The notes beneath the pieces were generated by a model, which saw nothing but the letters and a program-made list of their open reading frames with translations, searched no databases and had not been told where the DNA came from. Source: Prosthecobacter debontii (GTDB lineage: Bacteria > Verrucomicrobiota > Verrucomicrobiia > Verrucomicrobiales > Akkermansiaceae). Taken from it: 64,000 nt of DNA. The stretch is from assembly GCA_945873125.1 (NCBI GenBank), contig CAMCBV010000004.1, positions 38,001-102,000 on the forward strand. The letters run 5' to 3'. How positions within the stretch are numbered: the first letter of the stretch is position 1; each line of letters begins with the position of its first letter. This document shows, one piece after another, positions 17,989 through 26,230 of the stretch. A program made the position numbers and the translations under genes.

Positions 17989-18801
17989 CTATAAATCCTT
18001 CGTCGAATTGAGGATTTTTGTTAGAAAGTCTTGTTGGTTCATAGCCCAGTATTTGCGGGAGAAAATTTCGACTTCTGCGAGACCGTTGAAATCGGTGGTG
18101 CGGATCATATTGAGAATGCGTGGGGTGGCGTTCACTCCCTCGCCGGGAAGTCCGCGGTCCAAAAGCGGGTGATCGAAGTCCGGTTTGAACTCACAGATGT
18201 GAAATGCGAAAAGGTGTCCGTTGTTAGCACAGGTCTGGATTTCCTGTTCTAGATTCGTTTCCCACCAGACGTGGAAAGTATCGACTGCGATTCCGACCAA
18301 TGGGTGATTGATGCGTTGTGCCAGGACGTTGGCATCTCGTAGAGAAGCGACGGCGGAGCGGTCTCCCGCATACATGGGATGGAGGGGTTCGATGGCAAGT
18401 TTGATTCCGGACGCCTCGGCGCGCGGGAGGAGTGCGCGGATCCCGGCTTCGATTTGTTCGAGGTTTTGCTCAGGGGTTTGCCCCATCGTTGCTCCGCAAA
18501 CCAACACGATCATCGGCAAGCCCAGCAACTCGGCTTCTTCCAAGGCATTGAGGTTTTGCTCTATCGCTGCCTGACGATCCGGCGCGGAGAGAGCGGTGAA
18601 AAAGCCACCGCGCACGAGCGAAACGGGAGTCAGTCCGCTATCGGCGAGATGGATTCTGACTTTTTTCAAATCCTGACCCGCAAGCGTTTCACGCCAAATC
18701 GATATTCCTCCAATCCCAGCGCGCGAGTAATTCTCGATGCATTCATCAATCGACCATGGCTGGTTAGTAAATGTATGGATGGCAATTTTTTCGGGTGACA
18801 T
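17989..18801 (-). CDS. sugar phosphate isomerase/epimerase-like TIM-barrel protein
   Basis: This is an AP-endonuclease-2-type TIM barrel that typically isomerises or epimerises sugars or inositol derivatives with a bound metal. Recognisable strands are PMIVLVCGATMG, IKLAIEPLHPMY (metal-binding Glu), VGIAVDTFHVWWE (Asp/His ligands) and GLAEVEIFS near the end. The open frame runs back into the LacI gene, but MSPEKIAIHTFTNQPWS at 18801 is the natural start. That leaves 19 bp after lacI and gives 270 residues. Its role is tied to the surrounding catabolic operon; the substrate is unknown. Confidence 0.85.
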   Translation of the reverse strand: MSPEKIAIHTFTNQPWSIDECIENYSRAGIGGISIWRETLAGQDLKKVRIHLADSGLTPVSLVRGGFFTALSAPDRQAAIEQNLNALEEAELLGLPMIVLVCGATMGQTPEQNLEQIEAGIRALLPRAEASGIKLAIEPLHPMYAGDRSAVASLRDANVLAQRINHPLVGIAVDTFHVWWETNLEQEIQTCANNGHLFAFHICEFKPDFDHPLLDRGLPGEGVNATPRILNMIRTTDFNGLAEVEIFSRKYWAMNQQDFLTKILNSTKDL

Positions 18802-18820
18802 GAAAATAGATAAAAAAAAT

Positions 18821-19807
18821 TTATGAAGATTCGCCGATAAGGAATTCACCGACGACCCGATGAATGGCTTTTTGGGGAACATGATTGATGATTTCCTCCT
18901 CAAGGCCGAATGCTGCAGCCTTAGCAATTTCATGCAGTGGCATGCTGACGGTGGTGAGCAGGGGGCGGGAAAGTTGCCGGACTGGAGAGTCATCGAAACC
19001 CGTAACGGAAATGTCTTTGGGGACAGTCTTGCCGAGTCGGTCCAGCTCACTGAGAACCACGGTGCCTACGATATCGTTGACGCAGATGAGGGCATTGTAT
19101 TTTTTTGAGAGACTAAGAATTTTCGCGTTGGTCATTGCATTGATGTTCGCAAAGGAAAAGCTGTCTCTGACGGGATCAAAATCCGTATCGATTATCTTGC
19201 AAGCGGCATCGATCCCACTGAGGCGTTCTTCGTGAATTTGTCCGAGGCCATCTAGCGTGATGAAAGCAGGTTTGAGATTTTTCCCGCGTCTTTTGAAAAG
19301 GTGGGAGACAATAACGTTCATTCCGGCTTTGTTTTCAGATGCTACGCAAGGGATTCCTGGTATGTCTCGGTTGAGAACAACGCATGGGGTCTTGTTTTTT
19401 TTGAGCTGCTTGAATGTGTCATCCGAAGGACGATGGAATGCGAAGATGAAACCATTGGTATCGCCGCCTTTTTTATGGGGATAGGGTTGATAATCTCTGC
19501 TGTTAGTCTCACAGACGAGGTTAATGCTGCAATGTTTGAAGCCGGACTGAATGCCTTCGATAAGCGAGGCAAAGTCATAGAACAGGGATCGCTCCGGCTC
19601 CATGTGGCGGGGGAGTATGAGTTTAATATTTAAGATCGAACGACCGCGGTGTTTGCTGATGTTACGTTTTTCATAACCCATCAGATCGGCCTGTTGCTGG
19701 ATTTTCGCAGTGAGTGCCGGATCCACCAAACGGGACTTGTTTAATGCACGCGACACCGTTGCGGTGGAGATCCTCATTTTATCAGCGATGTCGGTGATGG
19801 TGGTCAT
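18821..19807 (-). CDS. LacI-family transcriptional regulator
   Basis: This is a sugar-responsive repressor. The N-terminal helix-turn-helix and hinge read TITDIADKMRISTATVSRAL, as in LacI/GalR. A periplasmic-binding-protein-like effector domain follows (GFIFAFHRPSDDTF, ICVNDIVGTVVLSELD, DISVTGFDDSPVRQ). At 328 residues it has the usual length. It lies inside the operon it probably controls, between the DapA-like gene (19 bp upstream) and the isomerase. A perfect palindrome upstream of the first gene is a candidate operator. Confidence 0.92.
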   Translation of the reverse strand: MTTITDIADKMRISTATVSRALNKSRLVDPALTAKIQQQADLMGYEKRNISKHRGRSILNIKLILPRHMEPERSLFYDFASLIEGIQSGFKHCSINLVCETNSRDYQPYPHKKGGDTNGFIFAFHRPSDDTFKQLKKNKTPCVVLNRDIPGIPCVASENKAGMNVIVSHLFKRRGKNLKPAFITLDGLGQIHEERLSGIDAACKIIDTDFDPVRDSFSFANINAMTNAKILSLSKKYNALICVNDIVGTVVLSELDRLGKTVPKDISVTGFDDSPVRQLSRPLLTTVSMPLHEIAKAAAFGLEEEIINHVPQKAIHRVVGEFLIGESS

Positions 19808-19826
19808 GAATGAAAATTTTCGGAAA

Positions 19827-20768
19827 TTAATAACCTAGGCGGGTCGCGCAATCGGCAAGAATTTCGCTTTCCCATTCCGGACGTTTCGCGGATTTAGGAT
19901 GGGTGAGTGCGGATGGAATGCGACCGATGAGATTTTGAAAAATCGCGCAGGAATGTTTGTAAGCCGGAACAGGTGCACGGAATGCGATGTTGCCGAGATA
20001 CTGGATGTTATCGGTGAGTTTCGCGTAGCGGTCATCGCCTTCTAACCAATATTTGTCGCGAAGCGCAAAGAGCTCAGGACAGAAAGCGGCGAGTCCGAGC
20101 AAGTAATCCGAGCCGTATTCAGTCATGTCGATCGCAAGATCGTTACCGGTGAAAATTTTAAAATCGGGTCGGACTTCATCACGGACTTCCAGACGGCGCA
20201 TTTCGATATCGCGTTCCAGTGATGAATGTTTGATGCCTTTAAGTGATGGAATGTTGATCAGGCCCTTGAAAGTTTCCTCATTAAAAATCATGCCGTTTGG
20301 CGCAAACATGGCACCGAGTTCGAATGCGATCACCGATTCATAGCCGTCGCAGACTTCGGCGTAGAGATCGATGATTTGCGATGCTTTCCATGGATGAAAA
20401 CGTGTAGTTTGAAAAAGGATGGGCGTGCCTCCGTGGGAAACGATTTCATCCATTTGGGATTTATATAGCTGTACCAGATCACCCTCGAGGCCTTCGACAA
20501 ATACGCCAGCGATGAAATCCCTTTTGCCGGCAATGGTTTGTTGGGTCAGTTCTAATATTCGGCTTCGTTCATCACAGGTCAGATAATTCGCATAACCGGT
20601 GTCCATATTCACCGCGCAGCCGAGTCCGGCATCGGAGGTGCGGGCTACGGCGGCTTGAAACGCATCTTCTGCAATCGTGCCATCGGGATTGAAAGGCAGC
20701 AAACATGCGGCATATCCCGTGGTTTGACGATGCAGTTTTATTGACTGGTGACGTTTGGCGAGTGACAT
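19827..20768 (-). CDS. dihydrodipicolinate synthase/N-acetylneuraminate lyase family protein
   Basis: This is a class I aldolase or lyase of the DapA superfamily. The Schiff-base lysine is most likely in SLKGIKHSSLERDIEM. The N-terminal segment GYAACLLPFNPDGTIAEDAF and the late FKIFTGNDLAIDMTEYGSDYLLG match the fold. It is unlikely to be the lysine-pathway DapA because it sits first in a LacI-controlled operon with an isomerase and a Gfo/Idh/MocA oxidoreductase. A role cleaving or dehydrating a 2-keto sugar acid is more plausible (inference). At 313 residues it has normal length. Confidence 0.85.
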   Translation of the reverse strand: MSLAKRHQSIKLHRQTTGYAACLLPFNPDGTIAEDAFQAAVARTSDAGLGCAVNMDTGYANYLTCDERSRILELTQQTIAGKRDFIAGVFVEGLEGDLVQLYKSQMDEIVSHGGTPILFQTTRFHPWKASQIIDLYAEVCDGYESVIAFELGAMFAPNGMIFNEETFKGLINIPSLKGIKHSSLERDIEMRRLEVRDEVRPDFKIFTGNDLAIDMTEYGSDYLLGLAAFCPELFALRDKYWLEGDDRYAKLTDNIQYLGNIAFRAPVPAYKHSCAIFQNLIGRIPSALTHPKSAKRPEWESEILADCATRLGY

Positions 20769-20835
20769 GATCGGATGGCTCTTACGTCTTTATTATTTGC
20801 ATGTAAAATTATTTTTTCTCTAAAGTGGAATTTTT

Positions 20836-20845
20836 TGTCATGACA
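20836..20845. promoter_or_regulatory. TGTCATGACA palindrome, candidate LacI-family operator
   Basis: This perfect 10-bp palindrome lies in the 105-bp divergent region between the DapA-like operon and the DUF3127 gene. An AT-rich stretch with -10-like hexamers (AATAAT, TACATG on the minus strand) lies between it and the operon. It lacks the central CG typical of LacI-family operators, so the assignment is weak. Confidence 0.3.
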
Positions 20846-20873
20846 TCGGAGTAGGTTTGCGAAAGATGGAGTC

Positions 20874-21248
20874 ATGTACGAAGCGACAGGTAAAATTAAG
20901 GTGATTTATGAAACACAGTCTTTTCCGAGTGGGTTTTCCAAACGGGAATTCGTAGTGACAACGGCGGACAGCAAGTATCCGCAAGATTTGAAATTCGAGG
21001 TTGTGAAGGACAAGTGTGGTATCTTGGACAACTATAAGGAAGGCAGCGATGTTGTCGTGAATTTTGATGTCCGCGGTAACGAGTATAACGGAAAATACTA
21101 TGTGAACTTATCCTGCTGGAAACTGTCCGGAGGAACGGGTGGTGGTGGCCGTAACAAAGAATATTCCCAAGAATCTCCGGGTCATGCCGAGCCTTCGCCT
21201 GAGGACTTACGCAAGACGGATGATTTCGATGACGATATTCCGTTTTGA
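20874..21248 (+). CDS. DUF3127 protein with SSB-type acidic C-terminal tip
   Basis: The N-terminal 85 residues (YEATGKIKVIYETQSFPSGFSKREFVV to YYVNLSCWKLSG) match DUF3127, a small OB-fold-like domain of unknown function. A glycine-rich linker (GGTGGGGRN) follows. The last residues are KTDDFDDDIPF. The final DFDDDIPF is identical to the C-terminal tip of E. coli SSB, which docks SSB-interacting repair and replication proteins. The layout OB-like domain, flexible linker, acidic tip is that of SSB itself. A single-stranded nucleic-acid-binding role is inferred. A GGAG site lies just ahead of the ATG. Confidence 0.85.
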   Translation: MYEATGKIKVIYETQSFPSGFSKREFVVTTADSKYPQDLKFEVVKDKCGILDNYKEGSDVVVNFDVRGNEYNGKYYVNLSCWKLSGGTGGGGRNKEYSQESPGHAEPSPEDLRKTDDFDDDIPF

Positions 21249-21257
21249 TTGAAGAGG

Positions 21258-21347
21258 CTTAACCACGAAAAACACGAAAGGAATAGCTGAGAGTAAATGC
21301 TCAGGATTCATTTCATTGTTTCGTGAACTTTTTTTTGTGTGGTTAAG
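21258..21347. repeat. CCACGAA-type inverted repeat, copy 1
   Basis: The left arm CTTAACCACGAAAAACACG and the right arm ending GTGTGGTTAAG are partly complementary across about 50 bp. A second element with the same ACCACGAA...CACGAA core occurs at 34920-35020. It sits between the convergent DUF3127 and psd genes, and the psd stop codon falls inside its right arm. It may serve as a bidirectional terminator. Confidence 0.6.
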
Positions 21348-22230
21348 TTGATTCGACCATTGCGCTCCCAATCCGCGCATAGAGCTCGATTTGTTTGCTG
21401 GAGTTTTCTAACAAGTCTTTCGAGAGGGTGACTTTACCAGCTTCGAAAATCGTGATGGTGGATGAACCGCCGAACGCGAAGTAACCTTTCTCCGCACCTT
21501 TTTCGACAAGTTGATTGGGGGTATAGGTTTGGTGAATGGAACCCACGCAAGTGGCGCCGATTTCTAGGATTAGGATCTTTCCGAACTCATTGGTTTGGAG
21601 TTGGGTGAGGGTGCGCTTGTTGGTCCAGAGATAGGATAGCTTTTTCGCCAGAGCGATGGGTGAAACAGAAAAAAGCGGACCGGGAATTGTGCGAGTTTCA
21701 GATGGGATGCCAGCGGCAGGGAAATGGAAGCGGTGATAATCGACCGGGCACAGCCGCGACAGCACCAGTGAGCCGTTGGCGTATTTTGCAGCAAGACCTG
21801 GATCGCCAAGAAGGGTGGGGAGGTCAAAAGTTTGGCCTTTTACGAAAAACGAATGGATTTTTGAGATATCAGGAAAACCGAGGTGGCGCCCATCGGCTGG
21901 GAAAACGATGGGTTCGGCTGATATGGGGCGGGCTTCCGGTTTGAGTTTGCGGAAGAAAAACTCGTTGAAACTTTTGTAAGAGGAGGGTGCTTCGAGAAAA
22001 TCCGCCGGATTCATCGCGTATTTCTCAATGAATGGCAGAATCCGGTTTGCGGAATCGGGTTTTGACATGCGCCTGCCATACCATTTGGAGAACCCATGGC
22101 GCTTGACCAGAGCGTGGAGTGCGAGTTTACCGAATGGATTTCCGTATGTCCAACGCAGGAAAGATTCGCCATAGATCTGCTCGGTTTCCAGTTTTTGGGT
22201 GTGTCGGTTGAAATAACGGATGGTTTCCAC
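21343..22230 (-). CDS. psd: phosphatidylserine decarboxylase proenzyme
   Basis: This membrane-associated enzyme converts phosphatidylserine to phosphatidylethanolamine using a self-made pyruvoyl group. The self-cleavage site is in GYFAFGGSSTITIFEAG, a GSS variant of the usual GST motif. Other family segments are FNEFFFRKLKPEARPI, VFPADGRHLGF and LCPVDYHRFHFP. At 295 residues it is a full proenzyme of the longer (type II-like) group. Monocistronic on the minus strand, it is divergent from a lipoprotein gene. The ATG at 22230 gives METIRYFNRHTQ. Confidence 0.92.
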   Translation of the reverse strand: METIRYFNRHTQKLETEQIYGESFLRWTYGNPFGKLALHALVKRHGFSKWYGRRMSKPDSANRILPFIEKYAMNPADFLEAPSSYKSFNEFFFRKLKPEARPISAEPIVFPADGRHLGFPDISKIHSFFVKGQTFDLPTLLGDPGLAAKYANGSLVLSRLCPVDYHRFHFPAAGIPSETRTIPGPLFSVSPIALAKKLSYLWTNKRTLTQLQTNEFGKILILEIGATCVGSIHQTYTPNQLVEKGAEKGYFAFGGSSTITIFEAGKVTLSKDLLENSSKQIELYARIGSAMVEST

Positions 22231-22359
22231 GCAGGCAGGAAACCCTTTGTGAATATGAATGTCAAAGAACTATAAAAGTGGAAATAAGTGAGCGATTAGC
22301 CACGTAGTATCCTTGAATTGAACTTGCGGGGCATGCATTCCGCGTTTATCTCCCCAAAA

Positions 22360-22953
22360 ATGAAAGTCTCCTCTATCCTTATCCCAATGATCTTTCTCTG
22401 TCTCCTGGGCTGTGAGAAGCGCAAAGAGCGGGTTCTTGTTGAGGAAATGCGGCATCGGACAACCAAAGACGTCTCTCCGAAAATGTTCGCTACGAGCGAT
22501 GAAAGATTTCGTGATATCAAGCCAAGTCCTGTTCAGGGAAATCCTCCGGCACATTGGTTGGCGTTACCTGCGAATCAGTTCCGTTTGCTCAATTATCGTT
22601 TTGGAGAGTCAGGGCTGGGGGAGGTTTACGTATCGATCTCTTCCGGCGGTGTGCTGGAAAATGCGAATCGCTGGCTCAAGCAGTTTGGACGTGAAGCGAT
22701 GACTGCCGAAAGTTTCTCAACCATGCAAAAGATTCCAGTGGTGGGTATGGAAGGCGTATGGATTGAAGCGGAAGGTGAGTATGGAGCTGGCATGGGTGCT
22801 GATTCGAAACCGGGTTATGGACTGGCGGGTGTGATTGCTGAAACAGGAGGACAAATCATCACGGTCAAAATGATCGGACCGAAAAACGAGGTGGATGCCG
22901 AAAAACCCGCACTCCGCGAATACATCGGTAGCTTGCGGATGAACGAAAAATGA
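22360..22953 (+). CDS. predicted lipoprotein of unknown function
   Basis: The product was not recognised. The start chosen is MKVSSILIPMIFLCLLGCEKRK, which gives a clean lipoprotein signal with lipobox LLGC; the track start at 22318 adds a non-signal extension. The mature part (about 180 residues) includes WLALPANQFRLLNYRFG and a tail region with AGVIAETGGQIITVKMIGP. It lies 26 bp upstream of the ResB-like gene, so it may belong to the cytochrome c maturation unit, perhaps as a membrane-anchored accessory factor (inference). Confidence 0.75.
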   Translation: MKVSSILIPMIFLCLLGCEKRKERVLVEEMRHRTTKDVSPKMFATSDERFRDIKPSPVQGNPPAHWLALPANQFRLLNYRFGESGLGEVYVSISSGGVLENANRWLKQFGREAMTAESFSTMQKIPVVGMEGVWIEAEGEYGAGMGADSKPGYGLAGVIAETGGQIITVKMIGPKNEVDAEKPALREYIGSLRMNEK

Positions 22954-22979
22954 TCTGAAGATTTTTTAGCCAATTATAA

Positions 22980-24215
22980 ATGGACACCCAATCTTACACC
23001 AAGGAAATGCCTCGCGAGAAATCTGTGCTTCGTCTGGTTTATGATTTCCTCTCCGGATTCAAACTCGCGACAGCTGTTCTGCTGCTTCTGTTGCTGCTCA
23101 CTTGGCTGGCTACACTGGAGCAGATTGATCACGGTTTGTACGCGACTTTGAATAAGTATTTCAGCTGGAAATCCTTTTTTCTCATTCCTGAAATCAACGG
23201 TAAGAAAATACCGCTGATTTTACCCGGCGGTTATTATGTTTGCGCATTGCTGCTGGTGAACATGATCCTCGGTGGGGTCATTCGCATTCGCAAAGGTCCG
23301 AAACAGATCGGAAATCTCATCGCTCATTTCGGAATTATTTTCATGCTAATTGCCGGGGGAGTGGCTCACCACTTTGAGGAGCGTGGCAATATGGCGATTT
23401 ATCCCGGTGAAAGTAGTAACGTGGCAGAGGATTATCATGAATACGTTATCGAAGTCGCTGAAGTGAAAAACGGTGAACTCGATAAGTTTCACATCATTCG
23501 TGGTGATTCTCTAACCGATCTCAAAGGCGGAAATCAGAGAAAGTTTGATTTCAAGGATGTGCCGTTTTCACTTATTGTGTCCGGACACCTGAAAAATTCT
23601 CAGCCAGTAAATATTACTGAACAAGCTCCGAAGAAGGGTGAGTTAGTCACTGACGGTTATTATTTGTTCGAGCGCCCTGCAGATGAAACAGCTGAAAGAA
23701 ACATAGCTGGGGCGTATGCTCAGGTCGTTTTTGATGATGGTGAGAAATCCGCGCCTTTTATTTTGTTTGGAGCGAGCTATTACCCATTCACCGTGCGGGA
23801 TGGCGAAAGGCTTTTCACCGTCGATATGCACAAGCGTTTGTGGCAGATGCCGTTCGATGTGAAGCTGGACAAGTTTAAAGCAGAATTCCATCCCGGTACA
23901 TCCCGACCTGCTGAGTTTGTTAGCGATGTTCGCCGCATTGAAAACGGTCAGGAGGCTAAGGTGCGTATCGAGATGAACGAGCCGATGCGTTATGAGGGTT
24001 TCACATTTTTTCAAGCGAGTTACGGACCGCCAGATGCGAAACCCGGTGATGTGATGTTTACAGTTTTGGAAGTAGTCAAAAACCCTGCGGATATGTGGCC
24101 TGAATACAGCCTCTATATCGTCGCGTTTGGTATGCTCGTTACTTTTTTAACTAAACTCATCGGTCACGTTCAGACCGTTTCAAAAAAGAGACAGAACCAT
24201 GCAAAAAAAATCTAA
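22980..24215 (+). CDS. cytochrome c maturation protein ResB/CcsB-like
   Basis: This is the ResB/Ccs1 half of the System II cytochrome c synthase, an inner-membrane protein that works with CcsA to attach heme outside the cytoplasm. N-terminal membrane helices are LATAVLLLLLLLTWLATLEQ, YVCALLLVNMILGG and LIAHFGIIFMLIAGGV. The third is followed by HHFEERG, a histidine pair often placed near heme in this family. A periplasmic domain and a last helix (SLYIVAFGMLVTFLTKLIG) complete it. It overlaps ccsA by 17 bp at an A8 tract. Confidence 0.85.
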   Translation: MDTQSYTKEMPREKSVLRLVYDFLSGFKLATAVLLLLLLLTWLATLEQIDHGLYATLNKYFSWKSFFLIPEINGKKIPLILPGGYYVCALLLVNMILGGVIRIRKGPKQIGNLIAHFGIIFMLIAGGVAHHFEERGNMAIYPGESSNVAEDYHEYVIEVAEVKNGELDKFHIIRGDSLTDLKGGNQRKFDFKDVPFSLIVSGHLKNSQPVNITEQAPKKGELVTDGYYLFERPADETAERNIAGAYAQVVFDDGEKSAPFILFGASYYPFTVRDGERLFTVDMHKRLWQMPFDVKLDKFKAEFHPGTSRPAEFVSDVRRIENGQEAKVRIEMNEPMRYEGFTFFQASYGPPDAKPGDVMFTVLEVVKNPADMWPEYSLYIVAFGMLVTFLTKLIGHVQTVSKKRQNHAKKI

Positions 24216-26211
24216 AGTAGGCAGCTGGGTTTTCGCGATTCTTGCCGCCATCGGTCTGGTCATGGCGTTGGTGAATCTTTTCATCGATAATATGCCCAAA
24301 GGTGAGGTTCAAAAAGTGGAGGGTTATAAACCGTGGGATAAGGAAACGATTGATTTGGTGTCCGAACTACCCCTGCAAGACGGAGGTCGTATCAAGCCGT
24401 TTTCAACTTTCGCGGGTTTTAAAATGCTGGGTTATCATGGTGCGCGGTCGATGAAAGTGAAGGACGACGCGGGTGTGGTTCATAAAATCAAACCGACCGC
24501 TTGGCTTATGGAAACCGTTTTTCGTCCGCATGTGGCGATCAAGCTCCCCACGTTCCGTATTGATAACTCCAAAGTATTAGAAGCGATTGATGTTAAACAA
24601 AAAGGCCGCCGCGATCGTTACAGTTACGAGGAGATTATTGAGGGTCGTGAGAAATTGTTTGAACTCGCAAAATCCTATGAACCCATCGAAAAGAAAAAAC
24701 GTGATCCTGAGCAGCAACAGACGATTGACCTTGCTTACAACATCAGAAATTACGAAGCGCTCTTGGGTTATTTCAGTTACGCGATAACCGGTGTCAAACT
24801 TGATGGAACAGGCGTGGATGGTGCGCCGGATCAGCGTGTGGATTTCAGTGCTGTGATGTCATCCGCTCCTGGCTTAATTCCTGAACTGGAACGAATAAAA
24901 TCCGAACAGGGACGGGTTCCTGAGCGGCTTTTGTCTCTCCTGCAGCAGATTGAAGACGGCGCAAATTATGCCAAATACGGACTTTTCATGCTGCCTCCGG
25001 CAGACACATCCAAAAAAGATTGGTTAACGGCAGGAAACGCAATCATGGAAACGATGACTTTGAAATCCGATAAACCTGATGTTGCAATTAAAGATATTGC
25101 TGCAACGGAAGTCGCTGTTCGTGAACTGGCAAATGGTGAAAAAGGATTTCGAGAGGCGATGACAAGATGGATCAAGCGCACAAACGATCGCGCCAAGCCA
25201 GATGATATAAAATTCATTTCACTGGAGGCGACTTATTTCAAGAGAGACTTTTTTCTTAATGCCATGATCCTTTTTCTGCTGGGATCGATAAGCTCACTTG
25301 TCATGTGGGGCCTTGGCCAGTCACGAGTGGCGAAACTTTTCTACTGGGTAACTTTATCCACGACAGTGATTGCTGTCGCATTGTGTGTGACGGCAATTGT
25401 GATTCGCTGTATCATCATGCAGCGTCCACCAGTTGGTAATTTATATGATACGGTGATTTTTATTGGCACCACGGGTGTGATCCTGTCGCTGGTTGTTGAA
25501 TGGATCAGCAGGAATAGGTTTTCACTCGGAATCGCTCCCGTGCTCGGAACGGCTCTGATTATTTTGGCGCGTCGCTATGAAGTTGGCGATGCCGGAGATC
25601 ACTTGGATCCATTGGTTGCTGTTTTGGATTCTAATTACTGGCTTACTACCCATGTGATCTGTATCACGCTTGGGTATACGGGTGGGTTATTGGCTGCGAT
25701 GCTCTCCTGTGGCTATATTCTCATGCGCGGTCTGAATCTCGATGGTGATAACAAAGAGCTGCGCCGCTCACTTACCAAGGTCGTATACGGATGTATCTGT
25801 TTGACGGTTTTTCTCTCATTGGTCGGAACCGTGCTTGGTGGTATCTGGGCGAACTATTCTTGGGGACGTTTCTGGGGCTGGGATCCGAAAGAAAATGGTG
25901 CACTCATGATTGTGCTGTGGACTCTTGCTATTCTTCACGCGCGCCTCGGTGGCATCATCAAGGATTGGGGATTGCATCTGGCTTCGATTTTCACGGCCTG
26001 TGTCATTGCTTTCTCATGGTGGCATGTGAATTTCCTTGGTGTGGGTCTGCATAACTATGGTTTCACCACCGGCAAGGGCACGATTTGGATTTTCTATATC
26101 GTCATGCTCGTCTTCATGTTGTTTGGATTCATGGCGATGTTTATGGAGAAATCATCAGTCGATCATAAGGTCCAGAAGAACCTAGATGACGCGGATTTGG
26201 CAAAGTCTTGA
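24199..26211 (+). CDS. ccsA: cytochrome c maturation protein CcsA/ResC-like
   Basis: This inner-membrane heme-handling subunit of the System II cytochrome c synthase contains the tryptophan-rich WWD signature, ANYSWGRFWGWDPKENGAL. External histidine positions lie in LTTHVICITLGYTGG and SWWHVNFLGVGLH. It has one N-terminal helix (SWVFAILAAIGLVMALVNL), a periplasmic region of about 300 residues, and a C-terminal multi-helix CcsA domain. At 670 residues it is much longer than minimal CcsA. Its ATG lies inside the end of the ResB-like gene, which implies translational coupling. Confidence 0.9.
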   Translation: MQKKSKVGSWVFAILAAIGLVMALVNLFIDNMPKGEVQKVEGYKPWDKETIDLVSELPLQDGGRIKPFSTFAGFKMLGYHGARSMKVKDDAGVVHKIKPTAWLMETVFRPHVAIKLPTFRIDNSKVLEAIDVKQKGRRDRYSYEEIIEGREKLFELAKSYEPIEKKKRDPEQQQTIDLAYNIRNYEALLGYFSYAITGVKLDGTGVDGAPDQRVDFSAVMSSAPGLIPELERIKSEQGRVPERLLSLLQQIEDGANYAKYGLFMLPPADTSKKDWLTAGNAIMETMTLKSDKPDVAIKDIAATEVAVRELANGEKGFREAMTRWIKRTNDRAKPDDIKFISLEATYFKRDFFLNAMILFLLGSISSLVMWGLGQSRVAKLFYWVTLSTTVIAVALCVTAIVIRCIIMQRPPVGNLYDTVIFIGTTGVILSLVVEWISRNRFSLGIAPVLGTALIILARRYEVGDAGDHLDPLVAVLDSNYWLTTHVICITLGYTGGLLAAMLSCGYILMRGLNLDGDNKELRRSLTKVVYGCICLTVFLSLVGTVLGGIWANYSWGRFWGWDPKENGALMIVLWTLAILHARLGGIIKDWGLHLASIFTACVIAFSWWHVNFLGVGLHNYGFTTGKGTIWIFYIVMLVFMLFGFMAMFMEKSSVDHKVQKNLDDADLAKS

Positions 26212-26230
26212 TTCTAATCAAAGATTTGAA

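Noticed and set aside
20769-20873. Riboswitch or attenuator upstream of the DapA-like operon
   Set aside because: Only a short palindrome and AT-rich promoter-like sequence were visible; no conserved RNA architecture was recognised.
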